DNA of 64,000 nucleotides from Candidatus Scatomonas pullistercoris (GTDB lineage Bacteria > Bacillota > Clostridia > Lachnospirales > Lachnospiraceae): contig DVOO01000003.1 in NCBI GenBank assembly GCA_018713515.1, positions 1 to 64,000 of the forward strand, given 5' to 3'. Each line of letters begins with the position of its first letter. Within the stretch, counting starts at the first letter, position 1. The position numbers and the translations under genes are program-made. Positions 60,827-64,000 of the stretch are shown one piece after another. The notes beneath the pieces were generated by a model, which was given only the letters and a program-made list of their open reading frames with translations, had not been told where the DNA came from and did not search any database.

Positions 60827-62652
60827 TCCTGTACCCTGCCTCCTTTAAACACTCCATAGCCAAAGTGGTCGCACCGCAGGCAGCGCCCGGATTCCTGAAG
60901 GGCCTCTTCCTCCGTCATGCCACATTCCATCAGTTTAAAGTCTTTCTTCCGCTCAGCTGCCTCGCGCTCCTTCAGATTGATGCGGCCGCAGCTGTGCCGG
61001 TCAGACAGGCGCACCGGCGGAATCTCCACATCGTTGCGCACTTTGTGCTGGTAACCCAGATATTCATCGATATTTGCCGCCGCCACCTTGCCCGCGGCAA
61101 TCGCGCGGATAACCGTGGCCGGCCCCGTCACGCAGTCTCCTCCTGCAAAGACGCCTTCCGTATTCTTGACGCCGCTCCAGTCCAGAGCCTCAATGGCTCC
61201 CCTGCGGATGGGGATTCCGTATTCGCCGAATTTCAGGGAATCAATTCCCTGTCCGATGGCCACAAGAACAATCTCACAGGGCACCCGCAGTTCCGGCTCC
61301 GAAGAGTTCACCGGCTTGGGCCTTCCATCCTGGATGGGGCCCACGATCTGCGGCTGCACCCACAGAGCCGCCACACGGCCCTCCGCATCCTTCTCAATCC
61401 GCAGAGGCGCATGGAGATCCAGCACCTCGCAGCCCTCTGCGATGGCGCCCTCCACTTCCTCCGGAAGGGCGGTCATGTCCACCTTTCTTCTCCGGTAGGC
61501 AATCGTCACAGACTCCGCGCCCAGACGGACAGCAGATCTCGCCACATCCATAGCCACATTGCCGCCGCCGACTACCACAACCCGTTTTCCGCTGAAATCG
61601 GGCATATCATAATCACCGATCCGGCGGAGCATTTCCACGGCCGAGAGAACTCCCTTGGCGTCCTCTCCCTCGATGCCGATCTTCCGGTCCACATGGGCTC
61701 CGATGGCCACATACATGGCGTCGCAGTTCTCCCGCAGCTCCTTGATGGAAATATCATCTCCCACCCGGGTATCTGTAACCGTCTTGATCCCCACAGAGAG
61801 CAACGTCTCAATTTCTTTATTCAAAGTTTCCCTGGGAAGCCGGTAGCTGGGAATTCCATAGCGGAGCATTCCCCCCAGCTGCTTTCTCTGCTCATAGATA
61901 GTTACCTCATGGCCCATCAGCGCCAGATAATAGGCAGCGCTTAAACCTCCCGGTCCTCCTCCGATCACCGTAACCTTTTTGCCCGTAGGCTTCAGGCACT
62001 TGGGCACGGAAACATCTCCTGCGTGCTCCACCGCAAACCGTTTCAGCCCCCGGATATTAATGGGATCATCCACCATAGTGCGGCGGCAGCGCACTTCACA
62101 GGGATGCTCACAGATCAGTCCGCAGGTGGCGGGAAGCGGATTATCCTTCCGGATCAGGCGGACGGCATCGTAATACCTTCCCTCATGAATCAGCGCTATG
62201 TAGCCGGGGATGTCCACGCCGGCCGGACATTCCGCCACGCAGGGAACCGGCTGGCTTACAACGCCGGAACAGCGCCCGTGCTTGATATGCTCCTCAAAAT
62301 CTCCCCGGAATCCCTTTACACCCTTCAGCACCATTCTGGCTGCCTCATAGCCGATGGCACAGTCTGCGGAATAAAAAATACTTTCCGCTGTCTTCTCAAT
62401 AACATCGATGGTCTTAAGCTGCGCCTTTCCATCCAGCACAGATTCCATCAGCGCTTCCAGCTGTCCAAGCCCTACACGGCAGGGAACGCATTTTCCGCAG
62501 GACTGCGCGTGGCACATCCGCAAAAAAGAAGTTGCCAGGTCCACCGGACATAATCCAGGCGGGCTCGCAACCACCCTGCGTTCCAGATCTTTGTAAAGCC
62601 TTTCCACTGTCTTCTGCGCTTCGTTTTGTGTGACAATACTAAGTCTGCTCAT
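60820..62652 (-). CDS. GltD-like NAD(P) oxidoreductase with NuoF-type N-terminus, hydrogenase partner
   Basis: A 610-aa flavoprotein. Residues 1 to about 120 match the C-terminal iron-sulfur part of NuoF/HydB: MCHAQSCGKCVPCRVGLGQLE binds a 4Fe-4S cluster, but the FMN/NADH domain of NuoF is absent. From about residue 135 it is a glutamate-synthase small-chain-like unit: CVAECPAGVDIPGYIALI, GLICEHPCEVRCRR (two 4Fe-4S), the FAD site VIGGGPGGLSAAYYLALMG, and the NAD(P) site VVVGGGNVAMDVARSA. It should pass electrons between NAD(P)H and the hydrogenase, perhaps with ferredoxin in a bifurcating manner. GGAGG precedes the ATG. Confidence 0.9.
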   Translation of the reverse strand: MSRLSIVTQNEAQKTVERLYKDLERRVVASPPGLCPVDLATSFLRMCHAQSCGKCVPCRVGLGQLEALMESVLDGKAQLKTIDVIEKTAESIFYSADCAIGYEAARMVLKGVKGFRGDFEEHIKHGRCSGVVSQPVPCVAECPAGVDIPGYIALIHEGRYYDAVRLIRKDNPLPATCGLICEHPCEVRCRRTMVDDPINIRGLKRFAVEHAGDVSVPKCLKPTGKKVTVIGGGPGGLSAAYYLALMGHEVTIYEQRKQLGGMLRYGIPSYRLPRETLNKEIETLLSVGIKTVTDTRVGDDISIKELRENCDAMYVAIGAHVDRKIGIEGEDAKGVLSAVEMLRRIGDYDMPDFSGKRVVVVGGGNVAMDVARSAVRLGAESVTIAYRRRKVDMTALPEEVEGAIAEGCEVLDLHAPLRIEKDAEGRVAALWVQPQIVGPIQDGRPKPVNSSEPELRVPCEIVLVAIGQGIDSLKFGEYGIPIRRGAIEALDWSGVKNTEGVFAGGDCVTGPATVIRAIAAGKVAAANIDEYLGYQHKVRNDVEIPPVRLSDRHSCGRINLKEREAAERKKDFKLMECGMTEEEALQESGRCLRCDHFGYGVFKGGRVQEW

Positions 62653-62725
62653 CCTAACCTCCGCATTGTTTCATAGAAATACCCTTTTGTTTCTTGTGTA
62701 AACCCATCACATATACATTGATTAT

Positions 62726-62754
62726 AATTTAACATACTCTTCTTTTTTAGTCAA
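62726..62754 (-). promoter_or_regulatory. Promoter of the hydrogenase operon
   Basis: On the minus strand TTGACT (62749-62754) and TAAATT (62726-62731) are 17 nt apart in AT-rich DNA; an overlapping TATAAT (62721-62726) is an alternative -10 box. The leader is about 70 nt. Confidence 0.6.
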
Positions 62755-62801
62755 TCCGTCAATGTTTTTATTTTATATTTTATTTTTCTTTTGCATTTTA
62801 T

Positions 62802-63329
62802 ACAAAAAAAGAAGAGGATATCGGGAAGTATTACAACATGACGTATGCTGTCTTTGAGGATGAGCATTGTTACATCTGCCATGATGGGAGGGAGCTGCGC
62901 CATATCCGTACGGAAAGCAAAGAGCTGGACGGCTATACCCAGACGGTGGAAGTATACAGCTGTGCGGACTGCAGCGGCTGTGAGCATAAATCCAAATGTC
63001 TTTACAGATACAATGCGGAAAAGAATCCAGACCGCAATAAAGTCATGAAGATCAACGAACGGTGGGAAGCGCTGCGAGAGGAATCCAACGCTAATATCCA
63101 GAGTGAAGAAGGAATCCTGAAACGGCAGACACGGTCGATCCAGACGGAAGGGCACTTTGGAGATATCAAAGAGAATGAAAAATTCCGGCGTTTTAATTAC
63201 CGTTCAGAGGAAAAAGTGTATAAAGAGTTCATGCTGTATGCAATCGGCCGGAACATCCTAAAATACCACCGGTTCTTGCATCATGAGATCGAGAAATACG
63301 AAGGAAAAAAGGAGCAGAAAGCCGCTTAA
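62802..63329 (+). pseudogene. IS1182-family transposase C-terminal fragment
   Basis: The frame opens without a start at about 62802 (DIGKYYNMTYAVFEDEHCYI) and ends at 63329. Cysteine pairs CADCSGCEHKSKC and the stretch RSIQTEGHFGDIKENEKFRRF, with the last catalytic acidic residue in QTEGHFG, match the C-terminal third of IS1182-type DDE transposases (about 450-550 aa in full). The N-terminal DNA-binding region and the first two acidic residues are missing, so it cannot transpose itself. A palindromic element follows it. Confidence 0.85.
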
Positions 63330-63389
63330 CGGATGGAGCGCCCCTTGCAATCCAGAAGAGGGGGCATTTGCGCCCTAAAATACGAGGTA

Positions 63390-63500
63390 TAAAAAGAAAG
63401 AGACAGTCCGACAGAGAATTCGGTTCCTAAAAAAATCCGAATTCTCTGGGATTGTCTCTTTCCTACGTGTCAGGGGTTAAAATTCGGTATTAACCGACTT
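63390..63500. repeat. Palindromic element, copy 2
   Basis: A long inverted repeat (about 63396-63425 with 63434-63462; both arms contain AGAGAATTCGG or its complement) is followed 16 nt later by TTCGGTATTAACCG and preceded by GGTATAAA. Order and spacing match copy 1 at 13233-13340. Its place after an IS1182-like remnant suggests it is that element's end or a derived miniature element. On the minus strand it is followed by TTTCTTTTT and may terminate transcription. Confidence 0.75.
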
Positions 63501-63522
63501 CCCCCCCATTTATGAAGAAAGT

Positions 63523-64000
63523 TTAGTCAGCAGCCGATCCCATCACTTCTTTATAGTTTTCCGGCGTTACCACCTCCGCGCTTACTGCGGTTTCCATGGG
63601 CGGTTCCTCCCCGTTGATGAGCTGCATCAGCACATCTATGGAACCTTCACCCACCTGGGTCTCCGAAAAATATGTGGATGCCTTCATGCAGGTTCCATCA
63701 GCACCCTTGTCATTCCACTCATCCTTTGCCATATAGGCGCCAAGTCCTACCACGCAGGCTTCCGCATCCAGCCCGGCGCTCTCCAGCGCGCGCACAGCTC
63801 CGATGCAGCACTCTTCATTCGCGCCTGTTACCATCCATTTTTTAATTTCCGGATGAGCGGTGATTACCGCAGTTGCCGCGGTATTTCCTTTATCGGTGGT
63901 TCCGTCGTTATCCGCCCGGAAGATCCGGCTTTCATCAAAGTTCGGCACCAGCTCCGTAAACTTCTCCAGCTCTCCGTCAATACGGGGCACACAGCTGGAT
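63523..64000 (-). CDS. Sugar ABC transporter substrate-binding protein (partial)
   Basis: Only the last 155 or so residues are inside the window; the gene continues past the right edge. The part seen is the C-terminal lobe of a type I periplasmic sugar-binding protein of the arabinose/ribose class (AraF-like): NDGTTDKGNTAATAVITAHP, WMVTGANEECCIGAVRALES, VVGLGAYMAKDEWN, ASTYFSETQVGEGSIDVLM. The frame is open to the edge, so the apparent GTG at 63990 need not be the start. With the ara operon 15 kb away, L-arabinose is a reasonable but unproven ligand. Confidence 0.8.
   Translation of the reverse strand, partial: SSCVPRIDGELEKFTELVPNFDESRIFRADNDGTTDKGNTAATAVITAHPEIKKWMVTGANEECCIGAVRALESAGLDAEACVVGLGAYMAKDEWNDKGADGTCMKASTYFSETQVGEGSIDVLMQLINGEEPPMETAVSAEVVTPENYKEVMGSAAD

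Overview
The window looks like chromosomal DNA of an anaerobic, moderately GC-rich Clostridia species, most likely of the Lachnospiraceae. The grounds are an anaerobic (cobalt-early) cobalamin pathway, an H-cluster [FeFe] hydrogenase, a MetF/MetV/RnfC2-type methylenetetrahydrofolate reductase, a tryptophan-type T-box, strong Shine-Dalgarno sites throughout and an IS1182-like transposase remnant. Most genes lie on the minus strand. The assignment rests on gene content only; no rRNA or tRNA gene was seen.

Region by region. 1-1.5 kb is accessory DNA: a minus-strand promoter, 31-aa leader peptide and intrinsic terminator that probably attenuate a gene beyond the left edge, then a small Spo0A-C-like gene and an XRE regulator. 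1.5-20.9 kb is a patchwork of intact genes (GrpB-cytidine deaminase fusion, flavodoxin lipoprotein, UvrA-like ATPase, LysR, iron alcohol dehydrogenase, macrodomain hydrolase, a GntR-ABC transporter operon with a clear operator) and many broken ones: a truncated flavodoxin, a response-regulator/ABC-ATPase chimera, flavin-reductase and FMN-reductase remnants, an aldo-keto-reductase/esterase chimera with an in-frame TGA, an esterase lipoprotein with an in-frame TAG, and a MerR gene joined to an inverted adhesin-like fragment. Embedded at 13.3-16.9 kb is a metF-metV-rnfC2 operon in which RnfC2 carries an extra fused MetV domain.

21.6-41.0 kb is one long co-directional run of overlapping genes: cobT, cobU, cobS, a short CobU-like gene, a cobC-type phosphatase, an amidohydrolase, cbiD, cbiL, cbiF, cbiG, cbiH, a cbiJ-cbiE-cbiT triple fusion, cbiA, cbiB, cobD, cbiP and cbiC. 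It runs on without a gap into a two-component system and brnQ. Together these genes carry the corrin ring from precorrin-2 to the finished nucleotide-loop coenzyme. Cobalt chelation and uroporphyrinogen synthesis are not in the window. A near-consensus promoter precedes cobT and I see no cobalamin riboswitch.

41.1-64 kb holds amino-acid, sugar and redox functions: thrC; a surface 5'-nucleotidase with a sortase-like tail; the araR-araA-araB-araD arabinose operon; a candidate small RNA with a perfect consensus promoter; a TrpXYZ-like transporter behind a T-box; a RhaM-like gene; leuC-leuD with a divergent LysR; ilvN-ilvC; and a two-gene [FeFe] hydrogenase operon. At the right edge an IS1182-like remnant is followed by a palindromic element also present at 13.2 kb, and by a partial sugar-binding protein.
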